Positions 7,999 through 17,213 are shown, counted from the stretch's first letter. The stretch: 27,209 bases of DNA from an uncultured Clostridia bacterium (GCA_934746515.1 CAKVFH010000014.1:1-27209); one strand, 5' to 3'. Notes: a model not told the origin generated them from the sequence alone. Translations and numbers: made by a program.

Positions 7999-8020
7999 TG
8001 TAAAGCATTATTACTTTACA
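7999..8020. promoter_or_regulatory. Inverted repeat in ylxM leader, candidate operator
   Basis: TGTAAAG and CTTTACA form a perfect 7-bp inverted repeat with an 8-nt gap. It begins 1 nt after the ylxM -10 box, at about +1 of the transcript, a typical repressor-site position. It could also form a small RNA hairpin ahead of the ribosome binding site. Confidence 0.5.
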
Positions 8021-8021
8021 T

Positions 8022-8050
8022 AGTATAAATCATTATCCTTTTTTTGTCAA
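8022..8050 (-). promoter_or_regulatory. Promoter of the ylxM-ffh operon
   Basis: Minus-strand TTGACA, 17-nt spacer, TATACT, an almost perfect housekeeping-sigma promoter, placed about 35 nt upstream of the ylxM ATG and just downstream of the ftsY stop. Confidence 0.85.
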
Positions 8051-8084
8051 CATTATTTTTTAATTTTTATTGACGAAAATTGTA

Positions 8085-8984
8085 TTATTCAAAGATTGCG
8101 TCAACAAAATCTTTTGCATTGAAGTCCAAAAGGTCTTCTGCACTTTCGCCAACACCAATATATCTCACGCAAAAATCATAGTTTTCAACAAGTCCCACCA
8201 AAAAGCCGCCTTTGCTTGTGCCATCAAGTTTTGTCACAGCAATATCTGTCAGCCCGACAGCTTCATCAAAAAGTTGAACTTGATTTATTGAGTTTTGACC
8301 TGTTGTTCCGTCAACCACAATCAATTTGTGATATTCAGCTTCTGGCCATTCACGAGAAACAACCTTGCCAATTTTTTTAAGCTCTTCCATAAGGTTTGCT
8401 TTGTTGTGCAAACGACCAGCAGTGTCAATCAGCAAAACATCAGCTCCTTTTGCTTTGCTTGACGCAATTGCATCAAAAACAACAGCTGATGCATCAGCAC
8501 CCTGCTCGCCAGAAATGTATTTTGATTTGGTTCTCTCTGCCCAAACTTTAAGTTGGTCACCAGCAGCAGCTCTGAATGTATCTGCGCCAGCAATAACCAC
8601 CTTTTTCTTTTGGTCAGCAAACTTTTTGGCAATCTTGCCAATGGTTGTTGTTTTTCCAACACCATTGACACCAACCACCATAATTGCAAGCGGATAAGAA
8701 AATTCTTCAATCGCATTTCTTTCCAAAATTTCAACCAGAATTTCTTTCAAAACCTGTTTGCAATCTTCTGTCTTTTTTAGTTTTCTTGACTTTGCTTCAG
8801 CACGAAGCCTTGTCAAAATTTCATCAGTCGCACTTGTTCCAATATCAGCTGAAATCAAGATAAACTCCAGCTCTTCATAGAAGTCTTCATCAATATCATT
8901 TCCTGTGAAAACATATTTAAGTTTTTCAAAAAATGATTTTTTTGTGTTTTTTAATCCACTGGCAAGTCTTGCAAAAAATCCCAT
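8085..8984 (-). CDS. ftsY: SRP receptor FtsY
   Basis: Membrane-associated GTPase that docks SRP-ribosome complexes. The 299-residue protein has a short basic N-terminus (FFARLASGLKNTKKSFFEK), the NG domain with P-loop GVNGVGKTT at 105-113, DTFRAAA, LLIDTAGRLHN and TKLDGTSKGG. The long acidic A domain of E. coli is absent, as is usual in Firmicutes. GGAG precedes the ATG. It is 53 nt downstream of smc and reads as the last gene of plsX-rnc-smc-ftsY. No strong terminator separates it from the ylxM promoter. Confidence 0.97.
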   Translation of the reverse strand: MGFFARLASGLKNTKKSFFEKLKYVFTGNDIDEDFYEELEFILISADIGTSATDEILTRLRAEAKSRKLKKTEDCKQVLKEILVEILERNAIEEFSYPLAIMVVGVNGVGKTTTIGKIAKKFADQKKKVVIAGADTFRAAAGDQLKVWAERTKSKYISGEQGADASAVVFDAIASSKAKGADVLLIDTAGRLHNKANLMEELKKIGKVVSREWPEAEYHKLIVVDGTTGQNSINQVQLFDEAVGLTDIAVTKLDGTSKGGFLVGLVENYDFCVRYIGVGESAEDLLDFNAKDFVDAIFE

Positions 8985-9037
8985 AAAATCTCCATTTTTA
9001 CATAAAATTTCGCTATTTTTTAACTAAATTTGCGTTT

Positions 9038-12000
9038 TTATTGTTCTCCACCATCAATTTTGATAGCATCTGAAAGTTTAACAGAAACAACTTTTGAAAC
9101 GCCTTTTTCTTCCATTGTAACACCATAAAGTGAGTCTGCAAGTTCCATTGTTGGCTTTCTGTGAGTGATAACAATGAACTGTGTGTTGCCACTAAATTTG
9201 TGCAAATATTTCGCATAGCGTTCAACATTCGCATCGTCAAGAGCGGCTTCAATTTCGTCAAGAACACAGAATGGCATTGAACGGAGCTTTAAGATTGAGA
9301 ACAGAATCGCAACCGCTGTGAGCGCCTTTTCACCACCTGATAAAAGTGTTATGCTTTGAAGTTTTTTGCCTGGTGGTTCTGCAATAATATCAATACCGCA
9401 CTCAAGCACATTGTTTGGATCATTAAAGCAAATGTCAGCTTTTCCGCCGCCAAACAATTCTCTGAAAGTTACTTGGAAATTGCTTCTAATCTTTTCAAAA
9501 CATTCGCTGAATTGTTTTTCCATTCTTTCAGTCAAATCTTTAATGATAGTGTCGAGATCATTTTTAGCTTTTGTCATGTCATCGCGTTGTTTTGTCAAGT
9601 CATCATAACGCTCTGAAATTGTTTTTATATCTTCTATTGCTGCAAGGTTTACATTGCCAAGCTTTTGAATTTGCTTCTTAATGTCTTGAGCTTCGCCTGT
9701 TCCAGCCTTGATATCAAAACCTTCAACATAACAATTTTTTGCGTCCGCATAGGTCATTTGATATTCTTCCCAAACGCGAGTTTGCAAGTTTTCAAGATCT
9801 GTATCAATCTTAACAAGTCTATTTTCTTCTTTAGCCTTTTTGTCGTTTGCCTTTTGAATTTCACCCGCAAGCATCATCTTGTTTCCGTCTGCTTCGTTCA
9901 TTTCTTGCTGATATTTTTTCTTTGTTTCAGAAATAGATGTAATCTTTTGTTTAACAAGTTCAATCTTCTTTTGACTAGCAGAAAAAGCACTTGTTTGCAT
10001 GATGTCATTTATGTTTTGCTCAAGCGTTTCAATCTGTTGATTGTTCTTTTGAATATCAAGCATAAGCTCTTTTGATTTATATTCATTTTGAGCAATTGTT
10101 ATTTCAATTCTTTCCAAATTCGCAGAATTTGATGAGAGTTTTGATTTGTTTGATTCGTTCTGAATTTTAAGTTCGCCCAGTTTTTGGAAAATTTCATCTC
10201 GTTCAGTGCGAAGCTTTCCAAAATTGTCTGTTGCTTCTTTTTTATCTTGAGCAACCTTTGACTTTTTGCTGTTCACATCTTCCTGCATCTTTGAAATTCT
10301 ATTGATTTCATTTTGCACAAAATCAATTTTATCCAAAACAGCATTAAACATTATGTCTTGTTCAGACAAACTTTGAGTATTTTCATCAAGTTGAGCTTCA
10401 AGCGATTCAATCATTTCTTCTTGCTTTGCTTTTTCAAGCTCCAATGCATGAATTTCATCAATAATTTTGTTTTGTTTGTTGTTTTCGTTTTGAATCGAAA
10501 CTCTAATTTCTTCTTGATTTTTGGTAAATTTTTCAACATTCTGTTTCAAAACTTCAAGTTCTTTTTTGAGTTCGTCAATTTCTCTGTCGCGTCCTAAAAT
10601 GTTTGCAGTGTTTTCCTTTCTGCTACCACCAGTAAGCGAACCTTGTGGAGAAATAACATCGCCGTCCAAAGTTACAATTTTTGTTGAATAGCCAGTCGCT
10701 CTTGAAAATTCAACAGCGTTGTCCATGTTATCAATAATGATTGTTGAACCAAGCAAACTATTGAACACTTTTTCATATTTTGAATCAAATTCAATCAAAT
10801 CACTTGCAACTCCACAAACACCACGCATATTGAGTTTGTTTTGAGCTTGGCTTGAAATAAATCTTTCTTTAACGGAAGTTATTGGCAGGAATGTTACTCT
10901 TCCAAATTTGTTTGTTTTCAAATAGTTAATGAGTGCTTTAGCGTCATCTTCATTTTTTGTAACAATATTTTGCACACTTGCACCCAGCGCCATTTCAATG
11001 GCAACTTCATATTTTGCAGGCACACGCATAAGTGATGCAACAACGCCCACAATTTTTCCACCAATGCTAGAACCATCATGAGCTTGTTCCAAAAGTCTTC
11101 TAACAGAAATTGCAAAACCTTCGTTATATTCTTTCATATCCGAAAGGACATTGTATCTACTTAGCTTTGTGTGATAATCAACTTTTGCCTGGTCAATTTT
11201 TTCAGAATAGTCATTATATGAAGCATTAAGCTCACTAATTTTGTCTTGAATATCGCTCTTTTCATCATTTTTTGATTCAATATCGTTTTCAATTTTTTCA
11301 ATTTCAAGCTCTGCTGATTCAATTTTATATTCAAAATTCTTGTTGTCTTTTTCAAGTGAATCTTTTTCATCAAACAATTCTTTTTGACGAGTTTTTAAAG
11401 ATTCCAGTTCGGTTTCATATTTTAAAAGTCTTGACTTGATATCGCCAGACTCTTCCAAAGCCATGAAAAGCGCGCTGTCAACATTTTCAGCATTTGCTTC
11501 ACCAAGACTCAATTTTTCAAGAGTTGTTTGATATTGAGTTTCAAGATTCTTCTGTTCGGTTTCGCCATTTTTGATAGACTCAACTATGCTTTCATTCTCT
11601 TTTTCAAACTTTTCTCTTTCTTGTTTTGAAGTTTCAATCAAGATTTCGCACTGCTTGATATTGTCAAGTGTTCTTTCATTTTGCTCTTTTGCGATAGAAA
11701 TTTTTTCATTATAAAGTTTAATTTCACCGTTTTGTTTTTCTAGTGCAACTGTCAAATTCAAAAGCTCGTCACGGAGCGAGTTGATTGTTTCATCAAGACT
11801 TGCAATTTGCTCTTGTGAAAAGTCATATTTTTTAACAGCTTCTTCAAATTCAGATTGTCTTAAAGCAATTTCTTCTTCAATTGACTTGATTGAGTCGTAA
11901 ATTTTTTGTTTTTCTAAATTTGAATTGTCGCTTTCATAAACATAAATGTTAAGTTCAAGCTCTTTAAGTCTATTTGATAAACTCAAAAAAGTTTTAGCAT

Positions 12001-12631
12001 TTTCAGCCTGGTGTTTAAGTGGTCCAAGTTGCTTTTCAAGTTCCAAAATAATATCGTTTATACGAGCAAGATTGTCGTTTACTTTTTCAAGTTTACTTAC
12101 TGAACCAGCCTTTTCTTCTTTAAATTTTGAAATTCCTGCAGCTTCTTCGAAAATATTTCTTCTATCTTCAGGCTTTGCAGACAAAATGCTGTCAATTTTA
12201 CCTTGACCGATTACACAATAACTTTCTTTTCCTAAACCAATGTCACGAAAAGCATCAATAATATCACGACGCCTGCAAGTATTTTTATTGATTAAGTATT
12301 CACTTTCGCCACTTTTATAAAGTTTTCTCGTTAAAATAACTTCGTCATAGTCAAGATTAAAAATCTTTTCTTTGTTATTGAAATATAACGAAACTTCACA
12401 ATATGATTGTGGTTTTCTCTTTTCAGTTCCATTAAAGATAACATCTTGCATGCTTGAGCCACGCATGGATTTTGCACTTGATTCACCCATAACAAAACGA
12501 ATAGAATCGGCAACATTACTTTTTCCGCAACCATTTGGACCAACAATTGCAGTTATGCCCGATTCAAACTTGATTTCTACCTTGTCAGCAAAAGACTTGA
12601 AACCATATATGTCTAACTTTTCAAAATTCAT
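9038..12631 (-). CDS. smc: Chromosome partition protein SMC
   Basis: ATPase that forms the core of the SMC-ScpAB complex for chromosome condensation and segregation. At 1197 residues it is full length. Walker A GPNGCGKSN is at 31-39; two long coiled-coil arms with Glu/Lys/Gln-rich heptads (about 170-500 and 670-1000) flank a hinge around 515-640 (GVVASLMRVPAKYEVAIEMALG). The ABC signature LLSGGEKALTA begins at 1096 and Walker B ends in D1125, with the catalytic E1126 in CVLDEIEAALDD. The ATG follows GGATAAAAAT and is 9 nt after the rnc stop. No frameshift was seen. Confidence 0.98.
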   Translation of the reverse strand: MNFEKLDIYGFKSFADKVEIKFESGITAIVGPNGCGKSNVADSIRFVMGESSAKSMRGSSMQDVIFNGTEKRKPQSYCEVSLYFNNKEKIFNLDYDEVILTRKLYKSGESEYLINKNTCRRRDIIDAFRDIGLGKESYCVIGQGKIDSILSAKPEDRRNIFEEAAGISKFKEEKAGSVSKLEKVNDNLARINDIILELEKQLGPLKHQAENAKTFLSLSNRLKELELNIYVYESDNSNLEKQKIYDSIKSIEEEIALRQSEFEEAVKKYDFSQEQIASLDETINSLRDELLNLTVALEKQNGEIKLYNEKISIAKEQNERTLDNIKQCEILIETSKQEREKFEKENESIVESIKNGETEQKNLETQYQTTLEKLSLGEANAENVDSALFMALEESGDIKSRLLKYETELESLKTRQKELFDEKDSLEKDNKNFEYKIESAELEIEKIENDIESKNDEKSDIQDKISELNASYNDYSEKIDQAKVDYHTKLSRYNVLSDMKEYNEGFAISVRRLLEQAHDGSSIGGKIVGVVASLMRVPAKYEVAIEMALGASVQNIVTKNEDDAKALINYLKTNKFGRVTFLPITSVKERFISSQAQNKLNMRGVCGVASDLIEFDSKYEKVFNSLLGSTIIIDNMDNAVEFSRATGYSTKIVTLDGDVISPQGSLTGGSRKENTANILGRDREIDELKKELEVLKQNVEKFTKNQEEIRVSIQNENNKQNKIIDEIHALELEKAKQEEMIESLEAQLDENTQSLSEQDIMFNAVLDKIDFVQNEINRISKMQEDVNSKKSKVAQDKKEATDNFGKLRTERDEIFQKLGELKIQNESNKSKLSSNSANLERIEITIAQNEYKSKELMLDIQKNNQQIETLEQNINDIMQTSAFSASQKKIELVKQKITSISETKKKYQQEMNEADGNKMMLAGEIQKANDKKAKEENRLVKIDTDLENLQTRVWEEYQMTYADAKNCYVEGFDIKAGTGEAQDIKKQIQKLGNVNLAAIEDIKTISERYDDLTKQRDDMTKAKNDLDTIIKDLTERMEKQFSECFEKIRSNFQVTFRELFGGGKADICFNDPNNVLECGIDIIAEPPGKKLQSITLLSGGEKALTAVAILFSILKLRSMPFCVLDEIEAALDDANVERYAKYLHKFSGNTQFIVITHRKPTMELADSLYGVTMEEKGVSKVVSVKLSDAIKIDGGEQ

Positions 12632-12640
12632 ATTTTTATC

Positions 12641-13315
12641 CTATACTTGTTTGAGATTATTTATTGCATCGTTTGCAGCCATTTCTTCAGACGAGCGTCT
12701 GGTTGTGCCTGTACCCTTGCCCATTTTCACATCATTTATGAACACATTTGTTTTGAATGTTGGCTGATGATCAAGCCCACTCTTTGTTGTTTGATAAACA
12801 ATTTTTGCTTGTTTTAAAAGCTCTTGAAGCTTGGTTTTTGGGTCATCAACAAAACCATTTAGTTTTATATTCATAATTTTATCGCCAATGGCATTATTGA
12901 AAAATGCCTTAACATTTTCAATGCCACCGTCAAGATAAATTGCGCCAGCGATTGCTTCAAACATATCACATTTAACGGCTTTTGAGCTAACTGTGTTTTT
13001 GCTTTCACCAATACCTTTCAAAAGGTATTTTTCAAGACCAAGCTCATCTATTGCTTCAGCAAGCGGTTTTTCGCTGACAAGCATTGCTCTGATTTTTGAC
13101 AAATCGCCTTCTTTTTCTTTAAACTCAAGATAAAGTCTTTCAGTGATTATAAATTCGATTACTGCGTCGCCAAGAAACTCAAGCCTTTCATTTGACTCAA
13201 CCTTATGTTCGTTTGAAAAACTTGAATGTGTCAGCGCTTTTAAAAGCAGTTTTTGATTTTTAAACTTATAACCAATAATCTCTTCGACTTTTTTGATATT
13301 CTCTTGATTTTTCAC
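12641..13315 (-). CDS. rnc: Ribonuclease III
   Basis: Double-stranded RNA endonuclease processing rRNA precursors and structured mRNAs. The 224 residues show the signature NERLEFLGDAV at 42-52, with catalytic-site acids E46, D50, D117 and E120, and a C-terminal dsRNA-binding domain from about 157 (DPKTKLQELLKQ to the end). The start is GTG: its bases overlap the plsX stop as TAGTG. There is no ATG near the N-terminus and only a weak GGTTGGTG ahead, so expression probably depends on coupling to plsX. acpP, often located between plsX and rnc, is missing here. Confidence 0.96.
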   Translation of the reverse strand: MKNQENIKKVEEIIGYKFKNQKLLLKALTHSSFSNEHKVESNERLEFLGDAVIEFIITERLYLEFKEKEGDLSKIRAMLVSEKPLAEAIDELGLEKYLLKGIGESKNTVSSKAVKCDMFEAIAGAIYLDGGIENVKAFFNNAIGDKIMNIKLNGFVDDPKTKLQELLKQAKIVYQTTKSGLDHQPTFKTNVFINDVKMGKGTGTTRRSSEEMAANDAINNLKQV

Positions 13316-14337
13316 TAATTTTCACCAACCATACTTGATTTTTTTATGCCTTCTCGCATTTTTTCAATGTAGTTTGAATTATAAATATCAATAACTTGAC
13401 GAACGCAAGCATAAATTGTTTTTGCTTTGCTTGAACCATGAGATTTAATAAGGATTTTTTCAATGCCCAAGAATGGCGAACCACCAACTTCTGTGTAGTT
13501 AAGTCTTCTTTTTAAGCCTTTCAAAGCTTTTTTCATAAACAAATAGCCAAGTTTTGCGCGAAGTCCGCCACCTTTGATTTCTTGCTTTAAAATATCCATG
13601 AATGCATTTGAAGTTCCTTCAGCAGATTTGAGAGCAACATTTCCAGTGAATCCATCAGCAACAAGAACATCATAGTTGCCGGAAAACATTTCTCTTGCTT
13701 CCATATTTCCAACAAAGTTGATTTCAGGAGTATTTTTCAAAAGCTCAAATGTTTCATGAATTTGCTCATTACCCTTGTGGTCTTCAACACCATTCGAAAT
13801 AAGTGCAACTCTTGGATTTTCAATACCAAGCATTGATTTAACATAAATTGAACCCATGATTGCGAATTGTTTTAAATATTCAGGCTTGCAATCTACATTC
13901 GCACCGCAATCAATCAAAAGTGTCTGTCCACCTTTGACTGTTGGCAAAAATGGTGCTAGAGCTGGACGCTTTACACCTTCCATTCTTCCAATGGTGAAAA
14001 GCCCACCTGCAAGAACAGCTCCGGTGCTTCCTGCACTAATCATACCAATTACTTCTGGATCATTTTTCAAAATATTTAAACCTGCAACCAAAGAGCTTGT
14101 TGTTTTTCTGCGAATAGCCATTGTTGGTGACTCATTGCAGGAAATAACTTCTGGACTATCAACGATAGAAAGTTTGTTTCCTTTATAACCAATCTCATCA
14201 ATAACTTTTTGAATTTCATCTTGTTTTCCGGTTAAGATTATTTCCAAATCATCAATCAAATTGACTGATGTAATTGCACCTTTGACAAGTTCATCTGGTG
14301 AGTAGTCAGCACCATAACAATCAATAACTATTTTCAT
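13315..14337 (-). CDS. plsX: Phosphate acyltransferase PlsX
   Basis: Converts acyl-ACP plus phosphate to acyl-phosphate and ACP, the first step of glycerophospholipid synthesis via PlsY. I chose the ATG at 14337 (340 residues, MKIVIDCYGADYSPDELVKG) because GGAG lies upstream and this matches the family N-terminus; the frame stays open to 14394 but that part encodes no family sequence. The DCYGAD segment takes the place of the more common DAMGGD. GMISAGSTGAVLAGG, RPALAPFLPT, LIDCGANVDCKPE and VADGFTGNVALKSAEG are family blocks. It heads the plsX-rnc-smc-ftsY unit behind its own promoter. Confidence 0.95.
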   Translation of the reverse strand: MKIVIDCYGADYSPDELVKGAITSVNLIDDLEIILTGKQDEIQKVIDEIGYKGNKLSIVDSPEVISCNESPTMAIRRKTTSSLVAGLNILKNDPEVIGMISAGSTGAVLAGGLFTIGRMEGVKRPALAPFLPTVKGGQTLLIDCGANVDCKPEYLKQFAIMGSIYVKSMLGIENPRVALISNGVEDHKGNEQIHETFELLKNTPEINFVGNMEAREMFSGNYDVLVADGFTGNVALKSAEGTSNAFMDILKQEIKGGGLRAKLGYLFMKKALKGLKRRLNYTEVGGSPFLGIEKILIKSHGSSKAKTIYACVRQVIDIYNSNYIEKMREGIKKSSMVGEN

Positions 14338-14365
14338 ACACAATTCTCCTATTGTAACAATTATT

Positions 14366-14394
14366 ATTATAAATGATTTTATCAACAATTTCAA
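14366..14394 (-). promoter_or_regulatory. plsX operon promoter
   Basis: Minus-strand TTGAAA, 17-nt spacer, TATAAT. A small palindrome ATTGTTACAAT lies just downstream of the -10, about 15 nt before the plsX ribosome binding site. No match to the classical FapR operator was recognised. Confidence 0.75.
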
Positions 14395-14495
14395 TCAAAA
14401 TTATAAAAAACACACCAAAGCATGAAGAATTTATGTCAAAACAGCTAATTTTCACTATCCGAATTCTTTAAAAGACAAACAAACAATTTTTCTGC

Positions 14496-14527
14496 AACAA
14501 AAAAGAGCTCAACAATTGAGCTCTTTT
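14496..14527 (-). terminator. rpmF terminator
   Basis: A 12-bp stem (AAAAGAGCTCAA with TTGAGCTCTTTT) and a 3-nt loop; in the minus direction it is followed by a T run. It starts 11 nt after the rpmF stop. The 100-nt stretch between it and the plsX promoter shows no other feature. Confidence 0.85.
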
Positions 14528-14537
14528 ATTTTTAAAA

Positions 14538-14729
14538 TTAGTTTTTCTTGTCAGCTTTAACTGCAACTTTTTTCTCGCCATCATAGTAACCACAGTTGTC
14601 GCAAACGGCATGAGCGCGTTTGAGTTCATGACATTGTGGACATTCTACAAGAGTTGGGGCTGTTGCTTTCCAGTTAGCGATTCTGCTTCTACCTTTAGCT
14701 TTTGAGACCTTTTTCTTTGGAACTGCCAT
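14538..14729 (-). CDS. rpmF: Large ribosomal protein bL32
   Basis: 63-residue 50S subunit protein. MAVPKKKVSKAKGRSR is the canonical N-terminus. CPQCHELKRAHAVCDNCGYY contains two CxxC pairs, so this is the zinc-binding form. AGGAGGG precedes the ATG. Unlike many genomes, no yceD (DUF177) gene lies upstream, and rpmF is bounded by its own promoter and terminator, making it a single-gene unit between ackA and plsX. Confidence 0.97.
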   Translation of the reverse strand: MAVPKKKVSKAKGRSRIANWKATAPTLVECPQCHELKRAHAVCDNCGYYDGEKKVAVKADKKN

Positions 14730-14826
14730 TATTGAACCCTCCTATTATCCTAAATCTGTTTCACAGATTGCAATTTGAATTTTGACCAAGTGCAAACAAT
14801 CACACTTATATCAATATAGCATAAAT

Positions 14827-14855
14827 ATAATACAACATGTTTTTTGATTTGTCAA
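14827..14855 (-). promoter_or_regulatory. rpmF promoter
   Basis: Minus-strand TTGACA, 17-nt spacer, TATTAT, about 100 nt upstream of the rpmF ATG. The long leader carries no obvious hairpin regulator. The -35 is only about 25 nt after the ackA stop, and no ackA terminator was seen. Confidence 0.75.
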
Positions 14856-14880
14856 TTATATTATCAAAATTAGTTTACTA

Positions 14881-16080
14881 TTATTTTGCAAGTCTTTCAG
14901 TGTCTTTTGCAATCATTAACTCTTCATCGGTTGGAATAACATAAATCTTAACTTTTGAATCGTCTGCAGAAATTACGCTAACTTCTCCGCGTTTGAAGTT
15001 TGTGTTTTTATCTTTATCAATAACAATACCCATGCCTTGAAGACCGTCAAGCACTGCTTCACGATATTCTGAACCATTTTCACCAACGCCTGCTGTGAAA
15101 CAAATAGCATCAACAGTTCCAAGTGCTGCATAGAACGCACCAATATATTTTTTAACTCTGTATGCGTGCATTTTAAGTGAAAGTCTGCAATCTTCTGCTC
15201 TTTCGCTTTGTTCATCAGAGTATGCAATTTGTTCAACATCACGCATATCGCCTGAGATTCCAGAAATTCCAAGAAGACCGCTCTTTTTGTTGAGATAGTT
15301 GATTGCGTCATGAATGTTCATGCCGGTATTGTTCATAATTGTTTCCAAAACTGAAGGATCAACATCACCGCTTCTTGTGCCCATCATAACACCTTCAAGT
15401 GGAGTGTAGCCCATGGTTGTGTCAATACATTTACCATTAGATACAGCTGAAAGAGATGCACCATTTCCAATATGGCAAATAATGAAATTGCCTTTCTTGC
15501 CTTCAAGTTTTTCAAGCTCACCAGCAATATATTTGTGGCTGGTTCCGTGGAAACCATATTTTCTAATTTTCCATTTTGTGTAAACTTCTTTTGGAAGAGC
15601 ATACATATATGCATAATCTGGCATTGTTGCATGGAATGTTGTATCAAAAACTGCAACTTGTGGAACGCCTGGCAAGAGTTCTTGACAACCTTTAATACCT
15701 GCAATGTTTGCTGGCTGATGAAGTGGGCCAAGTGGAACAAGTGATTCGATTTTTGCTAAACTTTCTTCAGTGATTAGTGTTGAATCGTTAAACAATTCAC
15801 CAGCGTGCAAAACTCTGTGGCCAACTGCATCAATATCTTTCAAAGAATTGATTTCAGGAACTCTGTCGCTAAGCAAACAGTTAATAACAACCTTAAGTGC
15901 TTCTGTGTGGTTTGGCATAGCAACTTCTTCAACATATTTGTTTCCATTTGTTTTGTTTGTGTGTCTGCCGTCAATGCCGATTCTTTCGCAAAGACCTTTT
16001 GTGATAACTCTGTCGCTGTCCATATCCATCAATTGATATTTAAGTGATGAACTTCCAGCATTTATAACTAAAACTTTCAT
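14881..16080 (-). CDS. ackA: Acetate kinase
   Basis: Interconverts acetyl-phosphate plus ADP and acetate plus ATP, the substrate-level phosphorylation step of acetate fermentation. The 399 residues start MKVLVINAGSSSLKYQL (N7 in the ATP/acetate site). GHRVLHAGE carries R89, VFDTTFH has D146, and YGFHGTSHKYI has the active-site His (H178 by family alignment). MGTRSGDVDPS and a late EEL around 386 complete the family pattern. AAGGGAAG precedes the ATG. It follows pta by 51 nt, so pta-ackA form one operon in the cytosol. Confidence 0.98.
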   Translation of the reverse strand: MKVLVINAGSSSLKYQLMDMDSDRVITKGLCERIGIDGRHTNKTNGNKYVEEVAMPNHTEALKVVINCLLSDRVPEINSLKDIDAVGHRVLHAGELFNDSTLITEESLAKIESLVPLGPLHQPANIAGIKGCQELLPGVPQVAVFDTTFHATMPDYAYMYALPKEVYTKWKIRKYGFHGTSHKYIAGELEKLEGKKGNFIICHIGNGASLSAVSNGKCIDTTMGYTPLEGVMMGTRSGDVDPSVLETIMNNTGMNIHDAINYLNKKSGLLGISGISGDMRDVEQIAYSDEQSERAEDCRLSLKMHAYRVKKYIGAFYAALGTVDAICFTAGVGENGSEYREAVLDGLQGMGIVIDKDKNTNFKRGEVSVISADDSKVKIYVIPTDEELMIAKDTERLAK

Positions 16081-16131
16081 AATTTTCTTCCCTTATTTTA
16101 TTTGTTTTATGATTTGATTTTTGATTTTCTA

Positions 16132-17133
16132 TTATAAAGATTGCAAAATTGTAACAGCCATATCCAAAACGATTTCGTCAGAGCTTGTTCCACGAGACAA
16201 ATCATTTACTGGTTGATTCAAGCCTTGAAGAACTGGTCCAATAGCTTTTACGCCAGCCAAGCGCTGAACAAGTTTATATGCAATGTTGCCTGCGTTAAGG
16301 TCTGGGAAAATCAAAACATTTGCCCTTCCTTCAACTGGGGAACCTGGAGCTTTTTGATCTGCAACAGATTTAACAAGTGCAGCATCAGCTTGAAGCTCGC
16401 CATCAACAACAAGTTCAGGAGCTCTTTCTTTAACCATTTTAAGTGCTCTTTTAACTTTGCAAACACTTTCATCAGACATTTCATCACCTGATTTTGATGA
16501 ATATGTAAGCATTGCAACTCTTGGAGTGATTCCACAAATCTTTTTAGCTGTTTCACTTGCAAGAATTGTGATTTCAGCCAAGTCTTCATCTGTTGGGTTT
16601 GGATTTACGCCACAGTCAGAAAAAACAAGGAATCCATTTTCGCCATATTTTTCAGCATCTGGCGATCCCATAATGAATACTGATGAAACTTTCTTGACGC
16701 CAGGTTTTGTTTTTACAATTTGGAAAGCAGGACGAAGAACATCAGCTGTGTGTGTGATTGCACCTGAAACAACGCCGTCAGCATCGCCCAAACGAAGCAT
16801 TAACATTGCATAAACAAGCTTGTTGTTTACTTGAGCTTTGGCTTGTTCTTCAGTCATGCCTTTTGCTTTTCTAAGTTCAAAAAGTGTGTCTGCATAAACA
16901 TCTTTTTTAAGGTTATTTTCAGAAACATCAACAAATTCAATATTTTTAAGCATTTCTGGTGTGTAGTTTGATGCAAGTTCACTTTCTTTTCCAAGAAGAA
17001 TAACTTTGCATAGTCCAATGCTTGCAGCCTTTCCAGCAGCTTCCAAAACTCTTGAATCTTCAGTTTCGGTTAAAACAATTCTTTTTTGCGTTTGTTTTGC
17101 ACGCTCGATCAATTTGTCAAAAACATTTGTCAT
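16132..17133 (-). CDS. pta: Phosphate acetyltransferase
   Basis: Converts acetyl-CoA and phosphate to acetyl-phosphate and CoA, feeding AckA. The start at 17133 gives 333 residues beginning MTNVFDKLIERAKQTQKRIV, the short Firmicutes form without an N-terminal DRTGG domain. GGAGAAAAGAAA precedes it; the reading frame stays open to 17196 through the promoter region, which is not credible coding. Family segments include LTETEDSRVLEAA, DGVVSGAITHTADVLRPA, SVFIMGSPD and FPDLNAGNIAYKLVQRL. It faces tmcAL across overlapping promoters. Confidence 0.97.
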   Translation of the reverse strand: MTNVFDKLIERAKQTQKRIVLTETEDSRVLEAAGKAASIGLCKVILLGKESELASNYTPEMLKNIEFVDVSENNLKKDVYADTLFELRKAKGMTEEQAKAQVNNKLVYAMLMLRLGDADGVVSGAITHTADVLRPAFQIVKTKPGVKKVSSVFIMGSPDAEKYGENGFLVFSDCGVNPNPTDEDLAEITILASETAKKICGITPRVAMLTYSSKSGDEMSDESVCKVKRALKMVKERAPELVVDGELQADAALVKSVADQKAPGSPVEGRANVLIFPDLNAGNIAYKLVQRLAGVKAIGPVLQGLNQPVNDLSRGTSSDEIVLDMAVTILQSL

Positions 17134-17152
17134 TTTCTTTTCTCCGATATTA

Positions 17153-17180
17153 TTGATTATAAACCAATTTTGTTTATAAT
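17153..17180 (+). promoter_or_regulatory. tmcAL promoter
   Basis: Plus-strand TTGATT, 16-nt spacer, TATAAT, predicting a start near 17187 and a leader of about 45 nt to the tmcAL ATG. Its -35 lies inside the predicted pta leader. Confidence 0.7.
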
Positions 17181-17184
17181 AGAC

Positions 17185-17213
17185 AATATACACCAATCGT
17201 GGTTGTTTATCAA
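17185..17213 (-). promoter_or_regulatory. pta-ackA promoter
   Basis: Minus-strand TTGATA, 17-nt spacer, TATATT, predicting a start near 17178. Its -35 lies inside the predicted tmcAL leader, so polymerase at one promoter would cover the other. Confidence 0.7.

Noticed and set aside
8070..8104. TTGACG/CGTCAA inverted repeat as ftsY terminator
   Set aside because: The stem is only 6 bp with a 23-nt loop, lies over the stop codon and is not followed by a T run.
14340..14394. Longer N-terminus for plsX (and similarly for pta, tmcAL and rpsP)
   Set aside because: The extra codons cover promoters and ribosome binding sites and do not match family N-termini; the internal ATG is well supported in each case.
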